A program made the translations under genes and the position numbers. The notes below the pieces were generated by a model that did not search any database, was not told where the DNA came from, and saw nothing but the letters and a program-made list of their open reading frames with translations. Of a stretch of DNA of 16,986 nt, positions 1 through 5,773 are shown one piece after another; within the stretch, counting starts at the first letter, position 1, and each line of letters opens with the position of its first letter. The stretch comes from JBKPNX01 sp046732855 (GTDB taxonomy: Bacteria > Pseudomonadota > Alphaproteobacteria > Geminicoccales > Geminicoccaceae). The stretch covers positions 1 through 16,986 of the forward strand of contig JBKPNX010000015.1 of the NCBI GenBank assembly GCA_046732855.1, read 5' to 3'.

Positions 1-74
1 TCTGGCCTATTGGACCGAGAAGCTCGCGCACGAACTCCGCCCTCGTCACGCACCACGCGCGCTTATGATTTTCG

Positions 75-119
75 TGGTGCGCCCGGAGGGATTCGAACCC
101 CCGACCCCCAGATTAGGAA
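75..119 (-). repeat. 3' fragment of tRNA-Arg(CCU), putative attachment site
   Basis: Read on the minus strand, this is the 3' half of a tRNA: a seven-base anticodon loop with anticodon CCT at 117-115, the 3' side of the anticodon stem, a short variable loop, a T arm with loop TTCGAAT, the 3' acceptor strand CGGGCGC, discriminator A and an encoded CCA (77-75). The bases that should form the 5' side of the anticodon stem (120-124) do not pair, and no D arm or 5' acceptor strand follows, so the gene is incomplete. Tyrosine recombinases commonly integrate from the anticodon loop or T arm to the 3' end of tRNA genes and leave such a fragment at one end. The geometry puts the chromosome to the left and the element to the right. 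The intact tRNA and the integrase would lie outside the window. Confidence 0.8.
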
Positions 120-130
120 AGCTGCTATTT

Positions 131-150
131 TCGGGCAATAAGAAGCCCGG
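131..150. other. Short inverted repeat beside the attachment site
   Basis: CGGGC at 132-136 and GCCCG at 145-149 form a five-base stem around an eight-base loop, with weak T/A extension outside. It sits directly inside the element next to the tRNA fragment. It could be a recombinase accessory site or a weak terminator for a gene reading leftward out of the element. There is no clear T run, so I do not call it a terminator. Confidence 0.3.
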
Positions 151-183
151 AAGTCCGCCGTTTCATGGCCTGAAATCGCCGAT

Positions 184-202
184 CGTGTCACGAACGTGTC
201 AC
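184..202. repeat. Two direct CGTGTCAC repeats, possible arm-type sites
   Basis: CGTGTCAC occurs at 184-191 and 195-202, so the copies start 11 bp apart, close to one helical turn. They lie about 65 bp inside the tRNA fragment, a usual position for arm-type integrase or excisionase binding sites in integrative elements. The sequence shows only the repeat and its position; the binding role is inference. Confidence 0.4.
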
Positions 203-287
203 AACGCGGTTTCCGCCCGCTCGATGCGCTCGTGGTCGTCATCGCGGGGGATCAGACACAGCCGCCGTCCATACCCGTCGTCCCCGG

Positions 288-305
288 GGTTCGGATTAAC
301 GAACC
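288..305. promoter_or_regulatory. Inverted repeat upstream of the excisionase-like gene
   Basis: GGTTCG (288-293) and CGAACC (300-305) form perfect six-base arms around GATTAA. The repeat ends just before the GAGGA ribosome-binding site (308-312) of the gene at 318. A dyad in this place is typical of an operator for an autoregulated helix-turn-helix protein, but it could also be an mRNA hairpin. Confidence 0.35.
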
Positions 306-317
306 GCGAGGACAACC

Positions 318-692
318 ATGCACGACCTGAAAGACGACATCATCGGACCCGGCGCACGTCGCATCGCTGACGCTACCGGCGAAAGTCCGAGGCGCGTCCT
401 CCATCTTGTCGAAGCTCACAACCTCCCCGTGATCCTGCGGGGCGGCAAGTTGTACAGCCGGCGCTCGTGGTTGGACGCGTGGTACTCTGGCCGCGAGATT
501 CCCGACGCGCCGCCGCCGTATGTGCCCAAGCCTCGAGCGCGGGGCAAGCCTCGAGCCAAGCATAAGGCCGCCGCGCTCGAGCTGAACGACGGCGCTTCAA
601 TCGTCATCTGCACCCGCTGCGGCACTCGCCGGCCGCCGACCCGTGGCCGCCGCCCGCGCGCATGGGTGTGCCCGGATTGCCGGGAGGGCTGA
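318..692 (+). CDS. Excisionase/AlpA-like HTH protein with C-terminal zinc ribbon
   Basis: A 124-residue protein. Residues 5-57 match the pattern of short excisionase-like DNA-binding proteins of mobile elements (HTH_17 style): an alanine-rich first helix, a TGESPRRVLHL recognition region, LPV, then GGKLYSRRSWLDAW. A basic Pro/Arg/Lys linker (about 65-85) leads to a four-cysteine knuckle, C98-x2-C101 and C118-x2-C121, likely binding one zinc. The start is supported by GAGGA five bases upstream. Its position next to a tRNA attachment site fits a recombination directionality factor or a regulator of the element. Most excisionase-like proteins stop after the HTH (about 60-80 residues), so the zinc ribbon is an extension. 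The DNA-binding role is well supported; excisionase activity is inference. Confidence 0.75.
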   Translation: MHDLKDDIIGPGARRIADATGESPRRVLHLVEAHNLPVILRGGKLYSRRSWLDAWYSGREIPDAPPPYVPKPRARGKPRAKHKAAALELNDGASIVICTRCGTRRPPTRGRRPRAWVCPDCREG

Positions 693-696
693 CAAA

Positions 697-1197
697 ATGT
701 TCGTGATGTGGATGCCCGCGACCTACAAGATCGGCGACACGGCGGAAGTGAAGATCAACGATGAGCCGCAGAAGCTCACATGGCGGGACGCCCAGACGCT
801 GGCGATCGAGCCCGATGATGCGCGCACCATCGTCGACCGACACATCGATGGCGACCTGATGTGCTTCACCTCCTCGGACGCCAAGCCAAAGACGCAGCAG
901 CGCTATTGGATCGCCATCAACGGCGCAACCTGCGCGATGAGCAGTTTTCCGTTCACGCATCCGACCGTAATCCCACCCGCGACAGCTGATCGGCTTTCCG
1001 ACCATCGAGAGGCCACTGCCGCACAGCAGCTATGCCTTGAAGCGCCGATCCCCGAAGTCGAAGACTTCTTGATCAGCCTTGCGCCAGATGTTGTGTCCGG
1101 GCGAATCAAGGTCATCGAGCCAGAACATCCCGAGCCGCCGACCACCGGCCCGACGATGTGGGAAGAGGACATGGACCGGACGCGCGGGCTGCAATAA
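697..1197 (+). CDS. Hypothetical element protein, 166 aa
   Basis: I do not recognise this protein. I chose the ATG at 697 (MFVMWMPATYKIG) because GGGAGG at 682-687 lies at good spacing and the preceding gene stops at 692; an upstream in-frame ATG at 643 would overlap the previous gene by about 50 bases. The N-terminal part (1-80) is mixed polar/hydrophobic and could be a small beta-rich domain. The C-terminal end is rich in Pro and Glu (PEHPEPPTTGP, MWEEDMDRT). No signal peptide or membrane segment is visible. The four-base gap to the excisionase-like gene suggests co-transcription and a function in the integrated element. Confidence 0.6.
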   Translation: MFVMWMPATYKIGDTAEVKINDEPQKLTWRDAQTLAIEPDDARTIVDRHIDGDLMCFTSSDAKPKTQQRYWIAINGATCAMSSFPFTHPTVIPPATADRLSDHREATAAQQLCLEAPIPEVEDFLISLAPDVVSGRIKVIEPEHPEPPTTGPTMWEEDMDRTRGLQ

Positions 1198-1297
1198 CGC
1201 GGGAAATAATGTAAGCCCGCCTATACTTTTTGCGGCCGCACCACGGGGCTTGCCAGATTAGATCGCGCAAATACAATCGGCAAAGAGGCAAGACACT

Positions 1298-1380
1298 CCG
1301 GCCGTTGAGGCCGGGGCGCTCGCTGATCCACAACTTTCGGAAGCCCGTTGCCACACGGGCTGGACGTGGGAGAAACGTCC
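1298..1380 (+). other. Three consecutive hairpins in the leader of the next gene
   Basis: The 192-base gap between genes holds three perfect six-base stems in a row: CCGGCC/GGCCGG around GTTGA (1298-1314), GCCCGT/ACGGGC around TGCCAC (1343-1360), and GGACGT/ACGTCC around GGGAGAA (1362-1380). The last loop contains a purine-rich stretch that resembles a ribosome-binding site, and the start codon follows ten bases later. This looks like a folded leader or a small structured RNA. I cannot match it to a known RNA class. Confidence 0.4.
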
Positions 1381-1389
1381 AGAGAACCG

Positions 1390-1605
1390 ATGAATACTGA
1401 TCATAGCGATGCCGAAACCACACCGCAAGCCCAAAACGAACAGCATTGCGCCGCCTGCGGCTGCGCTGGGCAGCCGCCCGTCGCCGGCCCGCCTCGCCCT
1501 ACCGACCTCGTGATCAAGCCGTTCCTTGGCCGCTTGCAACTGGTCTGTGCGGCATGCCGCGCGACGTGGGCGATCGAGGCCGCCGCCCGGAAGCCTCGAC
1601 CATGA
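1390..1605 (+). CDS. Small Cys-rich (zinc-ribbon-like) protein, 71 aa
   Basis: The start is taken at the ATG in ACCGATGAAT; a longer version from 1348 would run through the hairpin leader. The protein has C20-x2-C23-x-C25 and later C53-x2-C56, a likely single zinc site separated by a Pro-rich linker. The tail is Ala/Arg-rich. It overlaps the next gene by four bases (ATGA), so translation is probably coupled. No known function. It is the second zinc-ribbon-like product in this element. Confidence 0.55.
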   Translation: MNTDHSDAETTPQAQNEQHCAACGCAGQPPVAGPPRPTDLVIKPFLGRLQLVCAACRATWAIEAAARKPRP

Positions 1606-1847
1606 GACAGCTGGACCTGCTGAGCTGGCACCCGCCGCCTGCCGCAGCGCCGCAGGACGGCACCCCGTTCGATGACATCGCGGAAGCTTGGCTCGACCTG
1701 ACAGGTGAGCCGTATCCCGGCCGCGCCCGCGCGCTGGCCCAAAAAGAGCGCGCGCCGGCCCGCGAAGCCGACGCGCTCAAAAACACTGGAGATGACCGCC
1801 AACCACGGAGCCATCCGATGATTGGGAGCCATACGCATGACGGATGA
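1602..1847 (+). CDS. Hypothetical element protein, 81 aa (MRQLDLLSW)
   Basis: The ATGA overlap with the previous gene sets the start. The N-terminus, MRQLDLLSWHPPP, resembles short proteins found in rhizobial prophage-like elements that begin with a Leu-Asp-Leu-x-Trp motif. The middle (FDDIAEAWLDLTGEPYPGRARALAQKERA) is likely helical and the tail is charged. Function unknown. It overlaps the next gene by 11 bases, consistent with a tightly packed operon. Confidence 0.5.
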   Translation: MRQLDLLSWHPPPAAAPQDGTPFDDIAEAWLDLTGEPYPGRARALAQKERAPAREADALKNTGDDRQPRSHPMIGSHTHDG

Positions 1848-2292
1848 TACGCCGAATCCCGCACCCGGCAAGCCCTGCTTCGCTGCCATCCCAGTCCGCG
1901 CGCTGAGCGATCCGCGCATGAGCTTGCTTAAGCTTCGCCTGCTCGGTGCCGTCGCCGCCCACGACCGCATGGGCAAGGGTCAGGGCTGTTGGGCATCGTC
2001 TACCCGGCTCGCCCAGATGATCGGCTCGCACCCTGTCGTCGTCCGGCGATACATCACCCTGCTGGTCACCGCAGGCTACCTCGAACGCGAACAGGCCGAT
2101 ACCAACCCCAATCGCCGCAAGCTGCGTGTCGTCTACAGCGAAGCCGATTGGGCCATGTTCAACTGCCAAGGTGTTACCGCTAGTGGTTACACCTCGCCCG
2201 ACCACGGCGACCAAGGTGTAACCAACGGCGACCAAGGTGTAACCACGGCCGAATTCCAAGCCTTTGGAATCGCTCGGCGATTGGCCCTCTAA
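1837..2292 (+). CDS. Winged-helix replication-initiator-like protein, N-terminal part
   Basis: I place the start at MTDDTPN, eight bases after GGGAG (1824-1828). Residues 15-110 look like a winged-helix DNA-binding domain seen in element and plasmid proteins: FAAIPVRALSDPRM, then LLGAVAAHD, GQGCWASSTRLAQMIG (recognition helix region), RRYITLLVTAGYLERE, and a wing KLRVVYSEADW. After residue 110 it holds a repeated QGVT/GDQGVTN tract coded by iteron-like DNA. The frame stops at 2292, while the next frame (2243-2626) continues without a good start codon, so this is probably the front part of a longer protein broken by a one-base shift between 2243 and 2289. It may regulate or start replication of the element; that role is inferred. 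Confidence 0.6.
   Translation: MTDDTPNPAPGKPCFAAIPVRALSDPRMSLLKLRLLGAVAAHDRMGKGQGCWASSTRLAQMIGSHPVVVRRYITLLVTAGYLEREQADTNPNRRKLRVVYSEADWAMFNCQGVTASGYTSPDHGDQGVTNGDQGVTTAEFQAFGIARRLAL
2170..2244. repeat. Iteron-like GGTGTAACC repeats
   Basis: GGTGTTACC (2170-2178) and its inverted form GGTTACACC (2185-2193) make a dyad. GGTGTAACC then occurs at 2215-2223 and 2236-2244, within two tandem 21-bp units. Iterons of plasmid origins are commonly about 18-22 bp, and the repeats lie inside a replication-initiator-like gene. The 21-bp period also equals seven codons (GDQGVTN), so protein-level repeat expansion explains part of the pattern; the inverted copy is harder to explain that way. Confidence 0.4.
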
Positions 2293-2626
2293 GAAAGACT
2301 CAGAACACATTGCGCAAAGCGCTGTGGACCTTTCGGTCCAGAGAACAAATTCCGCAAAAGCGGCCGCACGTTCAAAGAACGTGCCGCATAGTGTGATTTG
2401 TGCTGATGCAGATGGTGAGTTTTTGCGACTAGTCGAACGGCTCTTGCCCAACTATCGAAACGGGCACCTGAGTCACACCAAGATTCAGACCCTCCTGGCG
2501 TGGCAATCCCGAGCTGACGACATCATGATGACCCACGATGGCCACGCTGGCGACCCGCTGGGCGGCTGGGCGTACCGCGTGTGCGACGACATCTGCACGA
2601 TCCTGAGCGAGTACGGCGAGCCATGA
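2243..2626 (+). pseudogene. Probable C-terminal part of the frameshifted initiator-like protein
   Basis: Open frame with no ATG near its beginning; the first available start is a TTG at 2264 without a convincing ribosome-binding site. The product is protein-like: a Lys/Ser-rich linker, then FLRLVERLLPNYRNG, a helical region TKIQTLLAWQSRADDI, and GWAYRVCDDICTIL at the end. It overlaps the upstream frame and follows the DNA-binding domain, so the simplest reading is one gene split by a one-base insertion. It ends in an ATGA overlap with the next gene's start at 2623, meaning the original operon was tightly packed. A separate small gene starting at TTG cannot be excluded. Confidence 0.45.
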
Positions 2627-2996
2627 CGGCGATCGAATGGACCGACGCGACCTGGACCCGTGGGTCGGCTGCGCACTCGTCTCGCCCGGCTGCACCCACT
2701 GCTATGCGATGCGTAGCGCTTGGCGCATCGCGCACTCGGGCGCTGCGCCATAGTAGCGTGACACAGCCCGCATGGTGCACGGCAGACCGGTATGGGACTG
2801 GTGTTGTGCGCAGAGCCAGCGAGGTCAAGTTCACCGAGCCGCTGCGCTCGCGACGCCCGCGCATGGTGTTCGTCAACTCCATGTCCGATTTCATGCTCGG
2901 CGAGCGCGGCTGGCGTGCCGAGGCGCTCGACATCACGCGTCGCTGCCCACAGCACTGTTCCAGATTCTGACCAAGCGCGCCGAGCTGTTGCCGTGT
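2623..2996 (+). pseudogene. DUF5131 (phage Gp37/Gp68 family) gene, frameshifted remnant
   Basis: The start MTAIEWTDATW is the hallmark of the DUF5131 family. The expected continuation is present but in other frames: PWVGCALVSPGCTHCYAM in frame 3 from 2658 to the stop at 2751, then FTEPLRSRRPRMVFVNSMSD back in frame 1, then FQILTKRAELL in frame 3 near 2960-2990. At least three frameshifts and two stops break it, and the second half of the family is missing because recombinase-like sequence follows. The family has a Cys cluster (GC...GCxxCY) that is still visible. These genes are common cargo of phages and integrative elements. Confidence 0.8.
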
Positions 2997-3130
2997 CCTG
3001 CGCCTCACCCCTGCTAGCGCCCGATATCGTCGAGCGGATCCTCGACGGGAGACAGACGGCCGGGCTCGCCCGGCTCTTGGAGCCGTTTCCGGTCGAGTGG
3101 GAGAGGCAATGCGAGCGACTGATGAAGCGG
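2996..3130 (+). pseudogene. Serine recombinase C-terminal remnant 1
   Basis: Translated in frame 2, this stretch reads SPLLAPDIVERILDGRQ, then LARLLEPFPVEWERQ. That is the end signature of large rhizobial serine recombinases (LAFLAPDI.EAIL.GRQP....LARLM.PFPLEW). Nothing upstream in any frame supplies the resolvase catalytic domain; the preceding DNA is the DUF5131 remnant. It is therefore a fragment joined by rearrangement. The same frame continues to a stop at 3274 without recognisable content. Confidence 0.65.
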
Positions 3131-3261
3131 CTCGCGACGGACACACCTCACCGCGCCGACAATAGCCCGGCAGCCGCTAGGTCGCGCGATTGTCGTAGTC
3201 TTGGCCTGATCGAGGACATGGCACGGGAGCTCGAGCGGATCGAACCCGGCAGCAACGGAGG

Positions 3262-3550
3262 ATGCATGCAGTGACGATGATGATGATGACCGGCAAAGCC
3301 TTTGACGAGGAGCACCGGGAGCACACGTTCGTGCGCTACGCGATGACTTCGACGGCCACGCACTATCCGGGTTGAAGCATGCTCGAATTGCGACGGTGAA
3401 TGCGGTAACGAGTACGTCGTCCTGCGCATCACCGGACACCCCGACGTCGATCGCGACCACGAAGTCGTCTGGGACAAGGAGGAGGCGAAGCGTATCGCAG
3501 CGGCGATTCTGCAGGCCGCCCAGGTGATCCCGGCGCCGAGCCTCAACTGA
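3262..3550 (+). pseudogene. Small Cys-rich hypothetical gene, frameshifted
   Basis: A GGAGG-like site precedes ATG 3262. The first frame gives 37 residues, including FDEEHREHTFVRYAMTST, and stops at 3375. In frame 2 a convincing protein tail continues to 3550: ACSNCDGECGNEYVVL, then HPDVDRDHEVVWDKEEAKRIAAAI, ending PAPSLN. Three cysteines (CxxCxxxC) suggest metal binding. Joining the frames needs one shift between about 3347 and 3375. I do not recognise the family. A run of four ATG/GAT triplets lies near the start (3276-3288). Confidence 0.45.
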
Positions 3551-3643
3551 GGCCCGGCTTCGGCGGTGTCTCCGATCGCAAGGCCCACGGAAACGACCAT
3601 GATGCAGCTGCGGCCGTGCCGATGACTTGGTTGAGCAGCACGC

Positions 3644-3826
3644 TTGCGTTGCCCAGTCCAACATGTCCTGAGCCAGACCCGCGGCGAACGGATCAGTCGC
3701 AGCTGCGTCAGCCGGGTGCCGCGCCTCACCCTGCTCGCGCCGGACATAGCTCGGTACCGTGGTCATCGCGCCTGGGTGCCGCTGGTCGAGCAGATCATGG
3801 ACGGGGAGCCGATGGCTGCGACCTGA
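3644..3826 (+). pseudogene. Serine recombinase C-terminal remnant 2
   Basis: Frame 2 gives ISRSCVSRVPRLTLLAPDI and, after about 12 extra residues, VEQIMDGEPMA before a stop. This matches the segment just before and through the LAPDI...ILDG motif of large serine recombinases, and it resembles remnant 1 at the DNA level (CGCCTCACCC..GCTCGCGCC, then GTCGAGC.GATC.T.GACGGG). The inserted stretch between the two motifs and the missing catalytic domain show that it is dead. The other open frame here (3616-3996) has no protein-like content. Confidence 0.55.
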
Positions 3827-3865
3827 TCGGTAGGATCAGCACCCGAAGTGAACACAGCGGTCCCA

Positions 3866-3904
3866 AAAACGAAGGTTCGCCTCAGGGCATTCAAGCGCCT
3901 GAGG
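3866..3904 (-). terminator. Hairpin with T run, possible terminator of the lost transporter copy
   Basis: CCTCAGG (3880-3886) and CCTGAGG (3898-3904) form a perfect seven-base stem. On the minus strand it is followed after a few bases by CGTTTTT. It overlaps the stop codon of the transporter-tail remnant, as expected if it ended that gene's transcript. The T run is about eight bases from the stem, so the match to an intrinsic terminator is imperfect. Confidence 0.35.
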
Positions 3905-3990
3905 TCGTGGTCATGTCCCGCCCACGCGCGATCATCCGGCCGACATCAGTACCGTCCAGAACTGGGCCAGAAGCTCCCCCAGCCCCTGCT
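3891..3990 (-). pseudogene. Scrambled tail of a second MFS transporter copy
   Basis: On the minus strand this region encodes GRMIARGRDMTTTSGA and a stop, nearly the same as the end of the neighbouring transporter (RRMIARGREMTMASG). Directly upstream of it is DNA matching a different part of that transporter: TCCAGAACTGGGCCAGAAGC (3957-3976) is identical to its LLAQFWMV codons near 5370. An N-terminal piece and the extreme C-terminus of a transporter gene are thus joined with the middle lost. The simplest explanation is a tandem duplicate that suffered a large internal deletion. Confidence 0.6.
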
Positions 3991-4012
3991 CGATGATGCA
4001 GCTGTCCCAGGC

Positions 4013-5653
4013 TCAGGTCCTTTCTGATGAATTGCCTGACGCCATCGTCATCTCCCGCCCGCGTGCGATCATCCGGCGGACGAGCGGCTGGAACTCGGGA
4101 TCGAGATAGCGGCGGGCGCGCTCGAGGACGATCTCGTCGGCCGCGGTGCCACGGCGGCGCTGGCGCAGATAGTGGAGCCAGCTTGCGACGGTGAACGCCT
4201 CGTACCAGTGCTCGGCATCGGCGGTATCTTGATACAGGTGCCAGCGCCAAGCACCATCCCGCTTGCGGACATGCCCGACCTCCTCCATCGCCCGGGTGAA
4301 GCCGGCGGCGTTGGCGAGCGGGACCCGGTACTCGATCAGCACCATCACCGGCCCCGCTTCGCGGTCGAAGGGAAAGGCCAGCTTGACATCGGGCAGCTGC
4401 CGCGGGCGCAGGTCCGGCGCCTCGCTGGCCGGCAACCGCCAGCGCCGATGCAGGCCAATGCTGAGCAGCAGCAAGCTGCCGGCGGCAAGATAGGCGGTCT
4501 CCAGGCTGGTAACGTGGGCGACTTGGCCCCAGAGCCAGCTGCCCGCCGCCATGCTGCCGAAGATCGTGGCCTGATACAGCGCGAGCACGCGCGCCTGGAC
4601 CCAGAACGCCGTGGTCATCTGGACCGCAATATTGAAGGTTGCGAACGAGCCCAGCCAGGCAGCGCCGGCGAACGCCAGCGCGACCGTCACCGGCGGCAGA
4701 GACGAGGGCATCAGCCCCAGCACCAGCAGAGCTCCGCCGAAGCCGCCGGCGAGCCCCGTCAGGACCGGCTCGGCGCCGTAGCGTCGACGCAGACTGTGGA
4801 CGGCAAAGGCGCCGGCAAGGGCGCCAAGGCCAAACGCGCCGAGGAGAAGGCCGTAGACCAGCGGACCGCCCGCGAGGCGGTCGCGGGCGACGAGCGGCAA
4901 GAGGGCGAGGGCGGCCGATGCAGCAAGCCCGAACACCATGCCCCGCGCGAGGATCGCGCGCAGGCCACCTACCTCGGTGACGTAGCGTAACCCGGTCACG
5001 ATGGCGCTGCCGACACGCTCGCGGGGCAGGTCGTCGCTCGGCACGTGGTGCGGCCACCAGAGGAGGGCTCCCGCCAACACCAGCGTGCAGGCTGCGTTCA
5101 GATAAAACGCGGCGCCCACCCCTACAGCCGCGACCACCGCGCCGCCGACGGCCGGGCCTACCGCCCGGGCAAAGTTCATCGCAATGGCGTTCAGCGTAAC
5201 TGCGGCGGCAAGTTGTCCCCGCGGCACGATCTCGCGCACGCTCGCCTGCCAGGCAGGGCCGGTCAGAGCCGTCCCCACGCCAATCAGAAAGGTGAACAGC
5301 AGGAGGGTGGCCGGCGTCACTAGATCGAGGCCGCTCAACCACGCCAAGCCTATCGACATTGAGACCATCCAGAACTGGGCCAGAAGCAGCACCCGACGTC
5401 GATCCCAAAGATCGGCGAGAGCGCCGGCGAGGAGCGCCAACAGCAAAATCGGCAAATACGTTGCGGTCTGCACCAGCGCCACCAGATCCGGGGTTCCGGC
5501 GAGGGTGGTCATCAGCCAGGCGGCACCCACACCCTGCACGATGGTGCCCATCGCACTGACCAGGTTGGCGAGCCATAAAGCCCGGAATATCCGCAACCGC
5601 AGCGGTGCCAATACTCCGCTGCTCGGTGAGGCCGTTTGGCTGTCCTCAGCCAT
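4013..5653 (-). CDS. MFS_3-type exporter with C-terminal soluble domain
   Basis: A 546-residue inner-membrane transporter of the major facilitator superfamily, closest in style to the MFS_3/EntS group. LAPLRLRIFRALWLANLVSAMGTIVQ begins the first helix, and the cytoplasmic loop after the second or third helix carries ADLWDRRRVLLLAQF. About 12 hydrophobic helices cover residues 15-415. The last 110 residues form a soluble domain (VMVLIEYRVPLANAAGFTRAM, WHLYQDTADAEHWYEAF, WLHYLRQ), resembling the monooxygenase-like (ferredoxin-fold) tail common in this family. I chose MAEDSQT at 5653 because family members start shortly before the first helix; an in-frame ATG at 5698 adds 15 residues and has GGAG only two bases away. 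Substrate unknown. It is transcribed divergently from the rhomboid gene. Confidence 0.85.
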   Translation of the reverse strand: MAEDSQTASPSSGVLAPLRLRIFRALWLANLVSAMGTIVQGVGAAWLMTTLAGTPDLVALVQTATYLPILLLALLAGALADLWDRRRVLLLAQFWMVSMSIGLAWLSGLDLVTPATLLLFTFLIGVGTALTGPAWQASVREIVPRGQLAAAVTLNAIAMNFARAVGPAVGGAVVAAVGVGAAFYLNAACTLVLAGALLWWPHHVPSDDLPRERVGSAIVTGLRYVTEVGGLRAILARGMVFGLAASAALALLPLVARDRLAGGPLVYGLLLGAFGLGALAGAFAVHSLRRRYGAEPVLTGLAGGFGGALLVLGLMPSSLPPVTVALAFAGAAWLGSFATFNIAVQMTTAFWVQARVLALYQATIFGSMAAGSWLWGQVAHVTSLETAYLAAGSLLLLSIGLHRRWRLPASEAPDLRPRQLPDVKLAFPFDREAGPVMVLIEYRVPLANAAGFTRAMEEVGHVRKRDGAWRWHLYQDTADAEHWYEAFTVASWLHYLRQRRRGTAADEIVLERARRYLDPEFQPLVRRMIARGREMTMASGNSSERT

Positions 5654-5773
5654 GTCGCCACTCAGCCGGGCGCTCGCCGACAGGGCGATGGCCGCCATTG
5701 CTCCGATTTTAGCGGTCCGATCATGCGTCCCCTAAACTACAGATCGCTTCGGGAACCACGTGTCAGGCAATGT

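Noticed and set aside
65..370. Open frame across the tRNA fragment (product with RPEGFEPPTPRLGK)
   Set aside because: This is the well-known spurious translation of a tRNA 3' end; the rest of the frame has no coding character.
3891..5576. Long minus-strand open frame of 561 codons overlapping the transporter
   Set aside because: It is the alternate frame of the MFS gene in GC-rich DNA; its translation is Arg/Pro-rich and has no family features, except the last codons, which belong to the duplicated tail remnant.
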